Assembly (NCBI GenBank): GCA_913061495.1
Contig: CAJXVG010000002.1
Location: 1 to 64,000 of the forward strand
Direction: 5' to 3'
DNA: 64,000 bases
Source: an uncultured Winogradskyella sp.
GTDB lineage: Bacteria > Bacteroidota > Bacteroidia > Flavobacteriales > Flavobacteriaceae
Shown: positions 7,776-16,186 of the stretch, in pieces
How the letters are laid out: the number at the start of each line of letters is the position of its first letter
Position numbering within the stretch: the stretch's first letter is position 1
Program-made: the position numbers and the translations under genes
The notes under the pieces: model-generated
The model's database searches: none
What the model saw: only the letters and a program-made list of their open reading frames with translations
Told to the model about the DNA's origin: nothing

Positions 7776-10025
7776 CTAATCTTCAATCCAAAATTTTACA
7801 TATCCTTTTTTATTTTGAATATTAGAGTGGACACTTATTTTTGGATTATCCTTGGTTATTTTGAGAATTTCCTCATAAGAAACTTTTTTGTCTTCAAAAT
7901 AGTATGTTATGTCATTATTCTTTAGATTTTTCACAAATTCATGGGCTGATTTAGGAGTTGGAGGAGGCGGAGGAAGAACCTTACCTTCTTTATCAGTGAT
8001 ATAGCCATCTTTATTATAATATGTTTTTTCCCCTCTGTAAACAGTAAAATAATGACTCTCCCCATTTTCTAACATTTCAAAACCAGACTCAACACCTTTA
8101 GGAGTTTCTTTTATAATTTCATTTAAAGTTTTCTTTTTACCATTCTTGTATTGTGCTGCCTTTGTTGGTGGTGGAGGTGGTGGTGGAACTTCTCCTCCAT
8201 TCTTTTTTGTTTTTGGAACTTCTGGAGCTGGAGGAGGTGGAGGTGGTGGAGGAAGATGAGGCCAAGCTTCAGCATTTTCTCTTTGTTCTTTAGACATTAG
8301 TTCTCTATAGATTCTATAGTACTTATCGTAATCTTTTTGTTTAATTATTGGGTATTGGTTTTTGTCATTATTAGCTTCCGATTTTCTTACTACCTCATTT
8401 ATTTTTTTTGCCCAAGTATTGTATTCTGCAACTTGTTTTGGTGTTGCTTTTTGTTGATTGTTGATTTCGTTTCTTGGTTTATCATATTTTGCTGGTATAG
8501 GTGGTGGCATCAGAATATAATAAGACTTCAATTCTTCCTCTGTAAATTGATTATATAATTTTGTAGCCTGGTTATACAGAATTTTAAGCTCAGTATTATC
8601 TGTTTGTGGCCCATTTATATACTTTTTAATAGCTTTGGAATATGTTTTGGACAATGCTTTATAGTCATTTACAAAAGCTTCTTTATAGAATTTATTAAAG
8701 CCATCTTTAGTGTATAAACTAAATTGAAAGGGTTGAGGAAATTTTTCGCTTAGCGCATTTTTATGAACCTTAGAACCCATGTAATATACAATGTCTTCTG
8801 GCGAGTAATTGTTTAATTTAGTATTTGATATTGATTTTTTATCTAACCAAAGGGCGAATTTGTCTTTGTTTTTCCAAGATTCAAATTGGCTTTTTGAAGG
8901 GGTTTTAGGTTCAACCGAATATAATTTAGGAATTATTTCCTTAAGAAAAGGATGCAATTCAACCGAATTGCGCTGCTGTTCATTCATGAGGTCATAGATA
9001 GCAGCTAAACGCTCGTGTGTACCAACAGGTATAATTATATTTGAAGAACTTTTTAATTTGTCAATCCAATTTCTATACTCTTGCATGAGTTTTTCTGATG
9101 CACCTTCATTCTGCTCCTCGTTTTCAACTTGCAAAACTTGTAACGTTTCTGTCGGTTCTCTTTCAACATATTTTGTTTCAGCAAAACTGTAAAAAAGAAA
9201 TGCAATAATTGGGAGCAACACTAAAGTGCTCAACCAAATTCTGGTTTTTGATGTTTGTGTTTTCATAACTGTAAATCGTTTTTTGATGGATGAATAATTA
9301 ATGGCACTTGCCAATTCATAATGTGGAGTGCTTGATGAAAATTGTAATAATATATTTTGATAGTTTTTAGTGGCAATACCTTGATTTAAAACTGCTTGGT
9401 CTGCCAAAAATTCGTGATTCAGTTTTATGTGATGTTTCAGTATGTAGATCAATGGGTGAAACCAAAATACAATCTGTAGTAGTTCCATGACCAAAATATC
9501 AATACTGTGCAATTGCTTGGCGTGTGTTTCCTCGTGCAGCATCACTTCTTTAGGGATGTTCTGTTTTTCAAATTTTGATTGATTATAAAATATATAGTTG
9601 AAAAATGAATGTGGAATGCGATACTCTTTCAATAATACATAAATAAAAGAACGTTCAACTATAGTTTTACTGCTTGAAATCCGTCGGTACATTTTAGCAA
9701 GATTCACAATAAATCTGATGCAAAAGAGGGAAACTCCAAAACCGTATATGAGCCAAAGGACAGTTTCTAAATCTAAAAATTGAAGTTGACCTTGAGGAGT
9801 TTCTGTTAGCTCCGTTGGAAATGCCATTGGCAGAGTTTCAAAATCAGAAACAACAGGTTCAACATATTCCTTAATGGTTAATTTAGGAATAACCAAAGCC
9901 ACAACCATTGCACCCAATAAATAATAACGCTTTAGGTGGTGAAAACTCTGCTTTTCTAACAACAATACGTAAAGTAACCAAAGCAATAACAAACAACCCG
10001 AAAATTTTAAAAGGTAAGTTTCCAT
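7776..10025 (-). CDS. M56-family (BlaR1-type) membrane metallopeptidase sensor
   Basis: A 749-residue BlaR1/MecR1-like protein. The N-terminal half has four membrane helices and the cytoplasmic zinc protease site HEETH (near residue 165), followed by HEFLADQAVL with the third ligand. In known systems this protease is activated by an external signal and leads to cleavage of the BlaI repressor. A beta-lactam-binding transpeptidase domain is not visible. Instead the C-terminal region after a helix near residue 275 is long, charged, and contains three proline runs (PPPPPPPPAP, PPPPPPP, PPPPPTP). The signal may therefore not be a beta-lactam. It directly follows blaI with a 2-base gap. Confidence 0.88.
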   Translation of the reverse strand: METYLLKFSGCLLLLWLLYVLLLEKQSFHHLKRYYLLGAMVVALVIPKLTIKEYVEPVVSDFETLPMAFPTELTETPQGQLQFLDLETVLWLIYGFGVSLFCIRFIVNLAKMYRRISSSKTIVERSFIYVLLKEYRIPHSFFNYIFYNQSKFEKQNIPKEVMLHEETHAKQLHSIDILVMELLQIVFWFHPLIYILKHHIKLNHEFLADQAVLNQGIATKNYQNILLQFSSSTPHYELASAINYSSIKKRFTVMKTQTSKTRIWLSTLVLLPIIAFLFYSFAETKYVEREPTETLQVLQVENEEQNEGASEKLMQEYRNWIDKLKSSSNIIIPVGTHERLAAIYDLMNEQQRNSVELHPFLKEIIPKLYSVEPKTPSKSQFESWKNKDKFALWLDKKSISNTKLNNYSPEDIVYYMGSKVHKNALSEKFPQPFQFSLYTKDGFNKFYKEAFVNDYKALSKTYSKAIKKYINGPQTDNTELKILYNQATKLYNQFTEEELKSYYILMPPPIPAKYDKPRNEINNQQKATPKQVAEYNTWAKKINEVVRKSEANNDKNQYPIIKQKDYDKYYRIYRELMSKEQRENAEAWPHLPPPPPPPPAPEVPKTKKNGGEVPPPPPPPTKAAQYKNGKKKTLNEIIKETPKGVESGFEMLENGESHYFTVYRGEKTYYNKDGYITDKEGKVLPPPPPTPKSAHEFVKNLKNNDITYYFEDKKVSYEEILKITKDNPKISVHSNIQNKKGYVKFWIED

Positions 10026-10027
10026 AA

Positions 10028-10393
10028 CTACTTGTTTTCAATTTCTTTATCAATAATGGCTTTTAATGCTTCTAGTTCCTTTTTTGTAAAATCTGTTTTG
10101 CGTGTAAAAAAGGATGCGAATTGCGATGCACTATCGTTAAAAAAGGTTTTAATAAGGCCGTTTACGTGTTTAGAAAAGTAATCTTCTTTTTTAACCAGAG
10201 GATAATATTCTCTTGATTTCCCGAAGGTTTTATAATCTACGAATCCTTTGCCAATCATGCGTTTCAATAATGTTGCAACCGTTGTGGTTGCAGGTTTTGG
10301 TTCTGGATAAATATCTAGTAGGTCTTTCATAAAAGCTTTTTCGAGCTTCCAGAGGTATTGCATAAGCTGTTCTTCGGTTTTGGACAATTCCAT
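10028..10393 (-). CDS. BlaI/MecI/CopY-family transcriptional repressor
   Basis: A 121-residue winged-helix repressor. It starts MELSKTEEQLMQYLWKLEKAF and continues with the family recognition region ATTTVATLLKRMIGKGFVDYK; the C-terminal dimerisation helix carries the typical FFNDSASQFASFF pattern. It should repress its own operon with the M56 sensor through the operator described just upstream. The two genes form the standard sensor-protease/repressor pair. Confidence 0.92.
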   Translation of the reverse strand: MELSKTEEQLMQYLWKLEKAFMKDLLDIYPEPKPATTTVATLLKRMIGKGFVDYKTFGKSREYYPLVKKEDYFSKHVNGLIKTFFNDSASQFASFFTRKTDFTKKELEALKAIIDKEIENK

Positions 10394-10415
10394 GTTCTAC
10401 AAGTTTAGAGTTTAC

Positions 10416-10450
10416 TCTACAAATGTAGAATAAAAATTTGGATTTCAAAA
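10416..10450 (-). promoter_or_regulatory. BlaI operator overlapping a Bacteroidota promoter
   Basis: The dyad TCTACA-AA-TGTAGA (10416-10429) matches the BlaI/MecI core TACAnnTGTA. Read on the minus strand it contains TACATTTG, a perfect TAnnTTTG -7 box (10420-10427). A TTTG lies 18 bases further upstream (10446-10449). The repressor would therefore sit exactly on the -7 element. The blaI ATG is 23 bases downstream of the dyad. Confidence 0.85.
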
Positions 10451-10507
10451 TAAATGAATCGAAAATTTAGTAAATCCGTACCTTTGATTTTTTTAAAAGT
10501 CCCTAAA

Positions 10508-11902
10508 ATGATGAACAAATCAATTTTAATAGCCCTTTTTTTCTTCAGCGTTAATGTGTGCTTATCCCAATCTGTTCAGGATATTATTGATCAAGTGAGT
10601 ACAGATAATATTCAACAAAGTGTTGCCGAGCTTTCAGGTGAGCAACCAGCTGTAATTAATGGTTCATCACAAACCATAAGTAGTAGAGTAGAAACTAATA
10701 ACGATTTGGCAGCAACCTATATTGAAGAGCGTTTATCTGCTTTGACAAATTTGGATGTTGAAATTCAGAATTTTAATACCAATGGAAAAAATATAATTGC
10801 AACTCAATTGGGTAAGACCAATGCTGATGATGTTTACATTATCTGCGCACATTACGATTCTGTTACTACATTCTGTGCAGATGATAATGCCACTGGTGTT
10901 TCTGCTGTTTTGGAAATAGCCCGAATTTTATCAACACAGTGTACCGATAAAACAATTGTATATGCACTTTGGGACGAGGAAGAAGTAGGGCTAAGAGGTT
11001 CTAATTTTTATGCGCAACAAGCTGCAGACACTTCAAATGGAAATGCTCGTGATAACATTTTGGGTGTAATAAACATGGATATGATAGGGTATGATGGAGA
11101 TGCTCCAGGAACAGATGGAGATAATGAGTTTGACATTGATGTTCGCAACATTGCAAATTCTATTGCCATAAAAGATGATTTACTTAATCTCTTGAATACG
11201 TATTCTTTTGATTTGAGCGCAATTGTTGTTAACCCTGGAACATCGGCCAGCGATCATTCCCGATTTTGGAATCAGGACTATTCTGCTGTTTTAGTTGGTG
11301 AATCATGGGAAACCGACGACCAAACTCCAGATTATCATTCTTCTGGTGACCGAGCAGAAGATTTAGATTTTCAGTATATGACAGAACTCACAAAATTAGT
11401 AGCTAGTTACATTGCAACTAAAGCAAACTTATTAACTATAGACAACACAATTTCTCAAAATGCTGATAATTTATCGGCAAATGATAATTCAGAAAATTCA
11501 AGTTATCAATGGATTGATTGTAATACCAATAGCGTAATTGATGGTGAAAACAATCGTGTTTTTACTCCTACCTCATCAGGAAACTATTCTGTTTTGGTTA
11601 GTGACAGTACTTGTTCTGAACAAAGTGATTGCCTAGCTTTTACCCTTTTAAATACCAAAGAATTTACAACTTCAGAAATACTGGTGTACCCAAATCCGGT
11701 ATCCTCTGTTTTAAAGGTTGAAAATAATACAGGATTAGACGTGGATATTTTAATAAATGATATTTCAGGAAAAGTGATTCATTCTTCTAAATCAAAAAAT
11801 GCTTCCATAGAAATTGATGTAAAAAATAAAGCAACAGGGATTTATTTTGTTACGATTTCTTCGAACTTAAAATCTTCAACATTTAAAATTTTAAAAGAAT
11901 AA
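10508..11902 (+). CDS. Secreted M28-family zinc peptidase with type IX sorting domain
   Basis: The product is about 464 residues from the ATG at 10508; the track's earlier start (10454) would put 18 residues before the signal peptide MMNKSILIALFFFSVNVCLSQ. The catalytic part has the M28 co-catalytic zinc ligands: AHYDS, DDNATG, DEEEVG, MDMIGYD and a late DHSRF. The C-terminal 80 residues (VYPNPVSS ... DISGKVIHSS ... GIYFVTI) form a Por/type IX secretion sorting domain, so the enzyme is exported across the outer membrane. A Cys-containing linker domain (YQWIDCNTN) lies between. It probably degrades extracellular peptides. Confidence 0.9.
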   Translation: MMNKSILIALFFFSVNVCLSQSVQDIIDQVSTDNIQQSVAELSGEQPAVINGSSQTISSRVETNNDLAATYIEERLSALTNLDVEIQNFNTNGKNIIATQLGKTNADDVYIICAHYDSVTTFCADDNATGVSAVLEIARILSTQCTDKTIVYALWDEEEVGLRGSNFYAQQAADTSNGNARDNILGVINMDMIGYDGDAPGTDGDNEFDIDVRNIANSIAIKDDLLNLLNTYSFDLSAIVVNPGTSASDHSRFWNQDYSAVLVGESWETDDQTPDYHSSGDRAEDLDFQYMTELTKLVASYIATKANLLTIDNTISQNADNLSANDNSENSSYQWIDCNTNSVIDGENNRVFTPTSSGNYSVLVSDSTCSEQSDCLAFTLLNTKEFTTSEILVYPNPVSSVLKVENNTGLDVDILINDISGKVIHSSKSKNASIEIDVKNKATGIYFVTISSNLKSSTFKILKE

Positions 11903-13291
11903 TTATTTTTTCATTTCAGTAAAATACTTATAAAACCAAGGAATGGTTTCTATGCCTTTAAGATAATTCCAAACTCCAAAATGTTCGTTTGGAGAATGTA
12001 TAGCGTCACTGTCTAAGCCAAAGCCCATTAAAATGGTTTTGCTCTTTAATTCCTCTTCAAAAAGTGATACAATAGGAATACTGCCTCCACTTCGTTGTGG
12101 TATTGGAGTTTTGCCAAAGGTTTCTTCGTAAGCTTTCGATGCTGCTCTGTACCCAATGCTATCAATTGGTGTAACGTAACCTTGTCCACCGTGATGCGGA
12201 TTTACTTTAACTTTCACACCTTTTGGTGCTATATTTTCAAAATGAGTTTTGAACAATGTTGTGATTTCTTCCCAATCTTGGTTTGGTACTAAACGCATTG
12301 AAATTTTTGCATAAGCTTTACTTGCAATAACAGTTTTTGCTCCTTCTCCAGTATAACCTCCCCAAATTCCGTTGACATCTAAGGTTGGTCTAATTGAGTT
12401 TCGTTCGTTAGTAGTATAGCCTTCTTCTCCATAAACTGCATCAATATCCAAAGCATCTTTATAGTTTTCTAAAGAGAAAGGTGCTTTTGCCATTTCTGAA
12501 CGTTCTGCGTCAGACAGGTTTTCAACCTTATCGTAAAATCCAGGAATGGTGATATGGTTGTTTTCATCATGAAGTGAAGCAATCATTTTAGTTAACACGT
12601 TGATAGGGTTTGCAACAGCACCACCATATAAGCCCGAGTGTAAATCACGATTTGGACCAGTGACTTCAACTTCAACATAGCTTAAACCTCGTAACCCTGT
12701 GGTAATTGAAGGTACATCTTTTGCAATCATACCAGTATCTGAAATCAAAATGACATCATTTTCTAATTTTTCTCTATTTGCGGCAACAAATTTTGAAAGG
12801 TTTACGCTACCAACTTCTTCTTCACCTTCTATCATAAATTTCACATTACACGGCAGCTCATTATTAGCTGTCATATATTCCATGGCTTTAACATGCATGT
12901 ACATTTGCCCTTTATCGTCACAAGCTCCTCTGGCAAAAATAGCACCATCAGGATGGAGCTCTGTGTTTTTAATCACAGGATCAAAAGGTGGTGATAACCA
13001 TAAATCTAAAGGGTCTGGTGGCTGTACGTCGTAATGTCCATAAACCAGAACGGTTGGTAAGCTTTTATCAATTATTTTTTCTCCGTAAACTATTGGATAT
13101 CCATCCGTTTCACATATTTCAACATGTTCGCAACCTGCTTTCTCTAAACTAAGTTTTATGACTTTGGCAGTTTCTAAAACATCAGCTTTATAAGCTGAAT
13201 CTGCACTGATTGAAGGAATTTTTAAAATAGCAATGAGTTCATCTAAAAAACGTTGTTTGTGTTCTTTTATATAGGAATTAATGTTTTGCAT
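11903..13291 (-). CDS. M20-family dipeptidase (CNDP-like)
   Basis: A 462-residue cytoplasmic metallopeptidase of the M20 dipeptidase group. The metal site shows VYGHYDVQPP (His/Asp), ACDDKGQ (bridging Asp), EGEEEVGS (catalytic Glu and ligand) and ISDTGMI. The insertion/dimerisation domain is present, and the late His ligand is in DAIHSPNEHF. Length and motifs match the carnosinase-like dipeptidases common in Flavobacteriia. The stop codon directly abuts that of the M28 peptidase on the other strand. Confidence 0.93.
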   Translation of the reverse strand: MQNINSYIKEHKQRFLDELIAILKIPSISADSAYKADVLETAKVIKLSLEKAGCEHVEICETDGYPIVYGEKIIDKSLPTVLVYGHYDVQPPDPLDLWLSPPFDPVIKNTELHPDGAIFARGACDDKGQMYMHVKAMEYMTANNELPCNVKFMIEGEEEVGSVNLSKFVAANREKLENDVILISDTGMIAKDVPSITTGLRGLSYVEVEVTGPNRDLHSGLYGGAVANPINVLTKMIASLHDENNHITIPGFYDKVENLSDAERSEMAKAPFSLENYKDALDIDAVYGEEGYTTNERNSIRPTLDVNGIWGGYTGEGAKTVIASKAYAKISMRLVPNQDWEEITTLFKTHFENIAPKGVKVKVNPHHGGQGYVTPIDSIGYRAASKAYEETFGKTPIPQRSGGSIPIVSLFEEELKSKTILMGFGLDSDAIHSPNEHFGVWNYLKGIETIPWFYKYFTEMKK

Positions 13292-13356
13292 AAGATTATT
13301 TGGTTTCTAACAAAAATAAGAAAAACAATCTCTAAATATTTCTTCTTTAAATGCTA

Positions 13357-13386
13357 TTTGAATATTGAAACTATTGTTTATATTTG
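13357..13386 (+). promoter_or_regulatory. Promoter of the tRNA-Leu locus
   Basis: TTTG (13357-13360), an 18-base spacer, then TATATTTG (13379-13386). This is a near-ideal Bacteroidota primary sigma promoter. It lies 25 bases before the truncated tRNA and reads through it into the intact tRNA-Leu. Confidence 0.8.
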
Positions 13387-13411
13387 CATCCCGTTTTTAC
13401 GGGAACTTATT

Positions 13412-13451
13412 GCGGGCGTGGTGGAATTGGTAGACACGCTAGACTTAGGAT
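13412..13451 (+). pseudogene. 5' half of a tRNA-Leu(UAG), broken after the anticodon loop
   Basis: The 40 bases GCGGGCGTGGTGGAATTGGT... to AGACTTAGGAT align with the 5' half of the intact tRNA-Leu just downstream, but have a different acceptor arm (GCGGGCG). The match ends right after the anticodon loop CTTAGGA. The expected 3' stem (TCTAG) and the rest of the tRNA are missing. It is probably a gene split by integration or a relic of a tandem pair. Confidence 0.8.
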
Positions 13452-13485
13452 TTAACCTAAGAAAAAGTGTTAAAATATTTAAAAT

Positions 13486-13567
13486 GCGGATGTGGTGGAA
13501 CTGGTAGACACGTCAGACTTAGGATCTGATGCCGCGAGGTGTGCAGGTTCGATTCCTGTCATCCGCA
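13486..13567 (+). tRNA. tRNA-Leu (anticodon UAG)
   Basis: The acceptor stem GCGGATG pairs with CATCCGC, with discriminator A at 13567. The D arm holds GGTAGACAC, the anticodon stem is TCAGA/TCTGA with loop CTTAGGA (anticodon TAG), and there is a long variable arm and the T arm GCAGG-TTCGATT-CCTGT. The class II shape is complete. CCA is not encoded. Confidence 0.95.
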
Positions 13568-13572
13568 CAAAA

Positions 13573-13597
13573 GCCGAAGAGAAATCTTCGGCTTTTT
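13573..13597 (+). terminator. Terminator after tRNA-Leu
   Basis: GCCGAAGA-gaaa-TCTTCGGC, a perfect 8-bp stem followed by five T, 5 bases after the tRNA. Confidence 0.92.
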
Positions 13598-13638
13598 CAT
13601 TTTAAAAAATGGGATTTTCTTCACGATTTTTGACCTTG

Positions 13639-13660
13639 GGTACAACATAGGTACAACATT
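13639..13660 (+). repeat. Tandem 11-bp repeat next to the tRNA
   Basis: GGTACAACATA is followed at once by GGTACAACATT. It lies 72 bases from the tRNA end, in a 213-base stretch (13598-13810) that has no gene. Short direct repeats like this often serve as integrase arm sites at an element end; that role is an inference. Confidence 0.6.
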
Positions 13661-13810
13661 TTACCTTTTTTCAGAACTGAATTGGCTTTAGTACTATATC
13701 CATTCATTTGATAACAAATCCTATTTTCTGTATTGAGGATTAATAAATTTTAGGTTATCTCAACCTCTGTTCTTCGTTTGAGGGGTTTATTATCATACAA
13801 TATACACGCA

Positions 13811-13960
13811 AGGTAAACTCGTAAAATACTTCCATCAAAAGACTACGGCATAAAACCAACGCTTAAGCCCCTACTCATTTATTCCGTTTCCTTTTGAGCC
13901 AAGATTTTATCTTCCGTTTGGTTTCTGCTCAAATATTGTTTAATCAAAAATTTGAGTATT
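13811..13960 (+). repeat. Duplicated leader, copy 1 (before parB)
   Basis: About 150 bases, from AGGTAAACTCGTAAAATAC to the base before the parB ATG. They recur with mostly identical sequence at 15862-16009, before the next gene. Shared blocks include CCATCAAAAGACTACGGCATAAA, TTTATTCCGTTTCCTTTTGAG and CTCAAATATTGTTTAATCAAAAA. It is probably a shared promoter or untranslated leader. No coding potential was seen. Confidence 0.8.
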
Positions 13961-15748
13961 ATGACAACAAAAGCGAGTACCAAAATGAAGCGCAGTAGAG
14001 CGAAATCTACTGCCAAGAAAGAAGTAAACGGAAAGAAATCCGAAGTACTTCAAATTCAGAACTTACCATTGGGTAAAATCAAGCCTGACCTTGAACAGCC
14101 CAGAAAAACTTTTAATGATGATGCCTTGCAGCAGCTTTCTGAGAGTATCGAAAAGCACGGTGTGTTGCAGCCAATCACGGTAAGGCAACTAAATGGCCAT
14201 TATATCATCGTGATGGGCGAACGCCGATATCGTGCGAGCAAGCTTGCAGGAAAAAAGACCGTACCCTGTATCGTAAGAACTTATGAGAACAATGATGTTC
14301 TGGAAGTTCAAATCATCGAAAACCTGCAAAGACAGGATGTTGAACCGACCGAAGAAGCCGATGCGATTGCTTACCTAAGTGAGAAGTATTCACCTACCGA
14401 AATTGCGAAGCGATTGGGTAGAACGGATAACTTCATCAGACAGCGTTTGAAACTGGCCGGATTAATTGATGGTTTCAAGCATTTTGTACGCAATGGCGAA
14501 ATGACCATTTCCTTGGGCGTAGGCGTGGCACTTTTTGAACCGGAAGAGCAACAGATGATGTTGGAAACGATGGGCGAGGATTTTAATGCACATCAGATAA
14601 ACAGGATGATTAAAGACCAGACATACTATTTGGAAAAAGCATCTTTTGATGTAGCCGATAAAAAATTGGTCCCAAAAGCTGGGTCTTGTGTTGAATGTCC
14701 TTTCAATGCCGCAAATCAAGGCAATCTGTTCGGCGAAGGAAAGATGGTCTGTACGAAAGCAGCCTGTTTTGAAACGAAGAAAAGCAAATCGCTCTTGAAC
14801 CTGATTGAAAAATCCAAGAAAGAGAATATCCTTCTAATTCCTGAAATACGACAGTATTGGGCAGATGACGAAAACAATAAGCTCATTATATCCCAATTGG
14901 TAAAGAACGGATTGAAAGTTTATTTACTGGACGATGTTGAAATTATAGAGAATCCGATTGAGCCAACAATCGAAGCTATTCAGAAAGAATATCAACATTA
15001 CGATTATTCTGAAGATGAATTAAAGGCAGAATTGGATGAAGCAATGCAAAATTATAAAGAAGCATTGGAAAAATTCAGTTCAGCAAAAGAAGAAGGATTT
15101 AAAAACGGTATTGTGTTCCATCCCGATTCATTCCAGCACAAGGAAATTTTTGTAAAGATTGTTGAAAAATCAAAGAACGATTCTACGGAATATTCGGCAC
15201 CATTGGCGAACAGAAAAATGGCAGATTGTACGCCTGAAGAACAAATCGTAAAAATTAACGAAAGGGAAATCCGTAAGAAGCAAATTGAGAATAACAAGCA
15301 GTTTGAAGAAGTGGTTCAGATGATTCGTGAAACGAAATACGTTGATACAAAGAAAACACTTTCAACAGATGAAATGGTGGCATTCTCGATATCGCTATTT
15401 GAGAACAATGTGGACTATATGAGCCAACAAAAGTATTTCTCAAAGTTCTTGGGCGACACTTTAAAGATGACCAAAGTTGAAATGGTCGAGAATTTCAAGA
15501 AGAAATTCAAAAAGGAAATCTTCCATAAGCTGATACGGTATATGCTCACGAAACAAGTTCATTTTGGCGAAAGCAATCACGTCAATAATCTGACAAACAT
15601 TTCATTCTACAGCGCAATGCAAGGATATTACAAATCCAAGATTGCCGGCATAGAAAAGGAATATGCCGAAAAACGAGACAAGCGTGAAGCACGTTTGAAA
15701 GAGCGTATCACAGTTCTTGAAAAGCAAATTAAGGAACTCAACGATTAG
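13961..15748 (+). CDS. ParB/RepB/Spo0J-family protein of the mobile element
   Basis: A 595-residue protein from the ATG at 13961; the track start is a TTG 9 bases earlier. The ParB N-terminal domain covers about residues 30-130, including the nucleotide-binding box GERRYRASKLAG and the ENLQRQDVEPTEEA motif. A helix-turn-helix follows (SPTEIAKRLGRTDNFIRQRLKLAG). Next comes a Cys cluster (SCVECPFN ... VCTKAACF) that may bind metal, and a long Lys/Glu-rich coiled C-terminus. No ParA is nearby, which is usual for ParB-like proteins of Bacteroidota plasmids and integrative elements, where they may regulate transfer or maintenance. The leader upstream is duplicated before the next gene. Confidence 0.88.
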   Translation: MTTKASTKMKRSRAKSTAKKEVNGKKSEVLQIQNLPLGKIKPDLEQPRKTFNDDALQQLSESIEKHGVLQPITVRQLNGHYIIVMGERRYRASKLAGKKTVPCIVRTYENNDVLEVQIIENLQRQDVEPTEEADAIAYLSEKYSPTEIAKRLGRTDNFIRQRLKLAGLIDGFKHFVRNGEMTISLGVGVALFEPEEQQMMLETMGEDFNAHQINRMIKDQTYYLEKASFDVADKKLVPKAGSCVECPFNAANQGNLFGEGKMVCTKAACFETKKSKSLLNLIEKSKKENILLIPEIRQYWADDENNKLIISQLVKNGLKVYLLDDVEIIENPIEPTIEAIQKEYQHYDYSEDELKAELDEAMQNYKEALEKFSSAKEEGFKNGIVFHPDSFQHKEIFVKIVEKSKNDSTEYSAPLANRKMADCTPEEQIVKINEREIRKKQIENNKQFEEVVQMIRETKYVDTKKTLSTDEMVAFSISLFENNVDYMSQQKYFSKFLGDTLKMTKVEMVENFKKKFKKEIFHKLIRYMLTKQVHFGESNHVNNLTNISFYSAMQGYYKSKIAGIEKEYAEKRDKREARLKERITVLEKQIKELND

Positions 15749-15764
15749 CTTTTGTTGTTTGGAG

Positions 15765-15800
15765 AAGGGTCGGCATTCGTGCTGGCCCTTTTTCTTTTTT
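15765..15800 (+). terminator. Terminator after parB
   Basis: The stem AAGGGTCGGC/GCTGGCCCTT (G-T pairs allowed), with loop ATTCGT, is followed by TTTCTTTTTT. It lies 17 bases after the stop. Confidence 0.85.
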
Positions 15801-15861
15801 ATGATAGTGTTTTGAAAGTTGGGTTCATAAGGAAGGGGTTATCAATCAATAGTTAGTGCAA

Positions 15862-16009
15862 AGGTAAACTCGTAAAATACACCCATCAAAAGACTACGGC
15901 ATAAAGCCCACGCAACACCCTACGCTTATTTATTCCGTTTCCTTTTGAGCTGAGATTTTAGCTTCCGTTTGGGTACTGCTCAAATATTGTTTAATCAAAA
16001 AATTTCATT
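15862..16009 (+). repeat. Duplicated leader, copy 2 (before the 53-residue ORF)
   Basis: The second copy of the leader seen before parB, ending directly at the ATG of the small gene at 16010. It differs from copy 1 mainly in the middle (CACCCTACGC against CCCCTACTC) and in the last ten bases. Confidence 0.8.
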
Positions 16010-16171
16010 ATGAAACGAACATTCGAACATCCTAAAATTTCGCTACAAGAAGCTGAAATACATTATCAACAAAGTAGTGAAAATTACAGCATTGATAGTG
16101 CTGAAAGTCATATGGCGTATTACAGGGACAAGCATCCCAGCCATTACAAAGTATTGTTAGAAAATGTTTAA
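16010..16171 (+). CDS. Small acidic/His-containing protein, 53 residues (below the ORF-track cutoff)
   Basis: The ATG at 16010 opens a 54-codon frame ending TAA at 16169-16171: MKRTFEHPKISLQEAEIHYQ ... HPSHYKVLLENV. It is supported by position: it directly follows the same leader that precedes parB, and the next gene begins 15 bases later. It is soluble and rich in His, Tyr and Ser. No family is recognised and the function is unknown. Confidence 0.6.
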   Translation: MKRTFEHPKISLQEAEIHYQQSSENYSIDSAESHMAYYRDKHPSHYKVLLENV

Positions 16172-16186
16172 TTAAAAATCAAAATT

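Noticed and set aside
13253-13507. 84-residue plus-strand ORF over the tRNA locus
   Set aside because: It runs through the tRNA promoter, the broken tRNA and the start of the intact tRNA; no protein-like composition.
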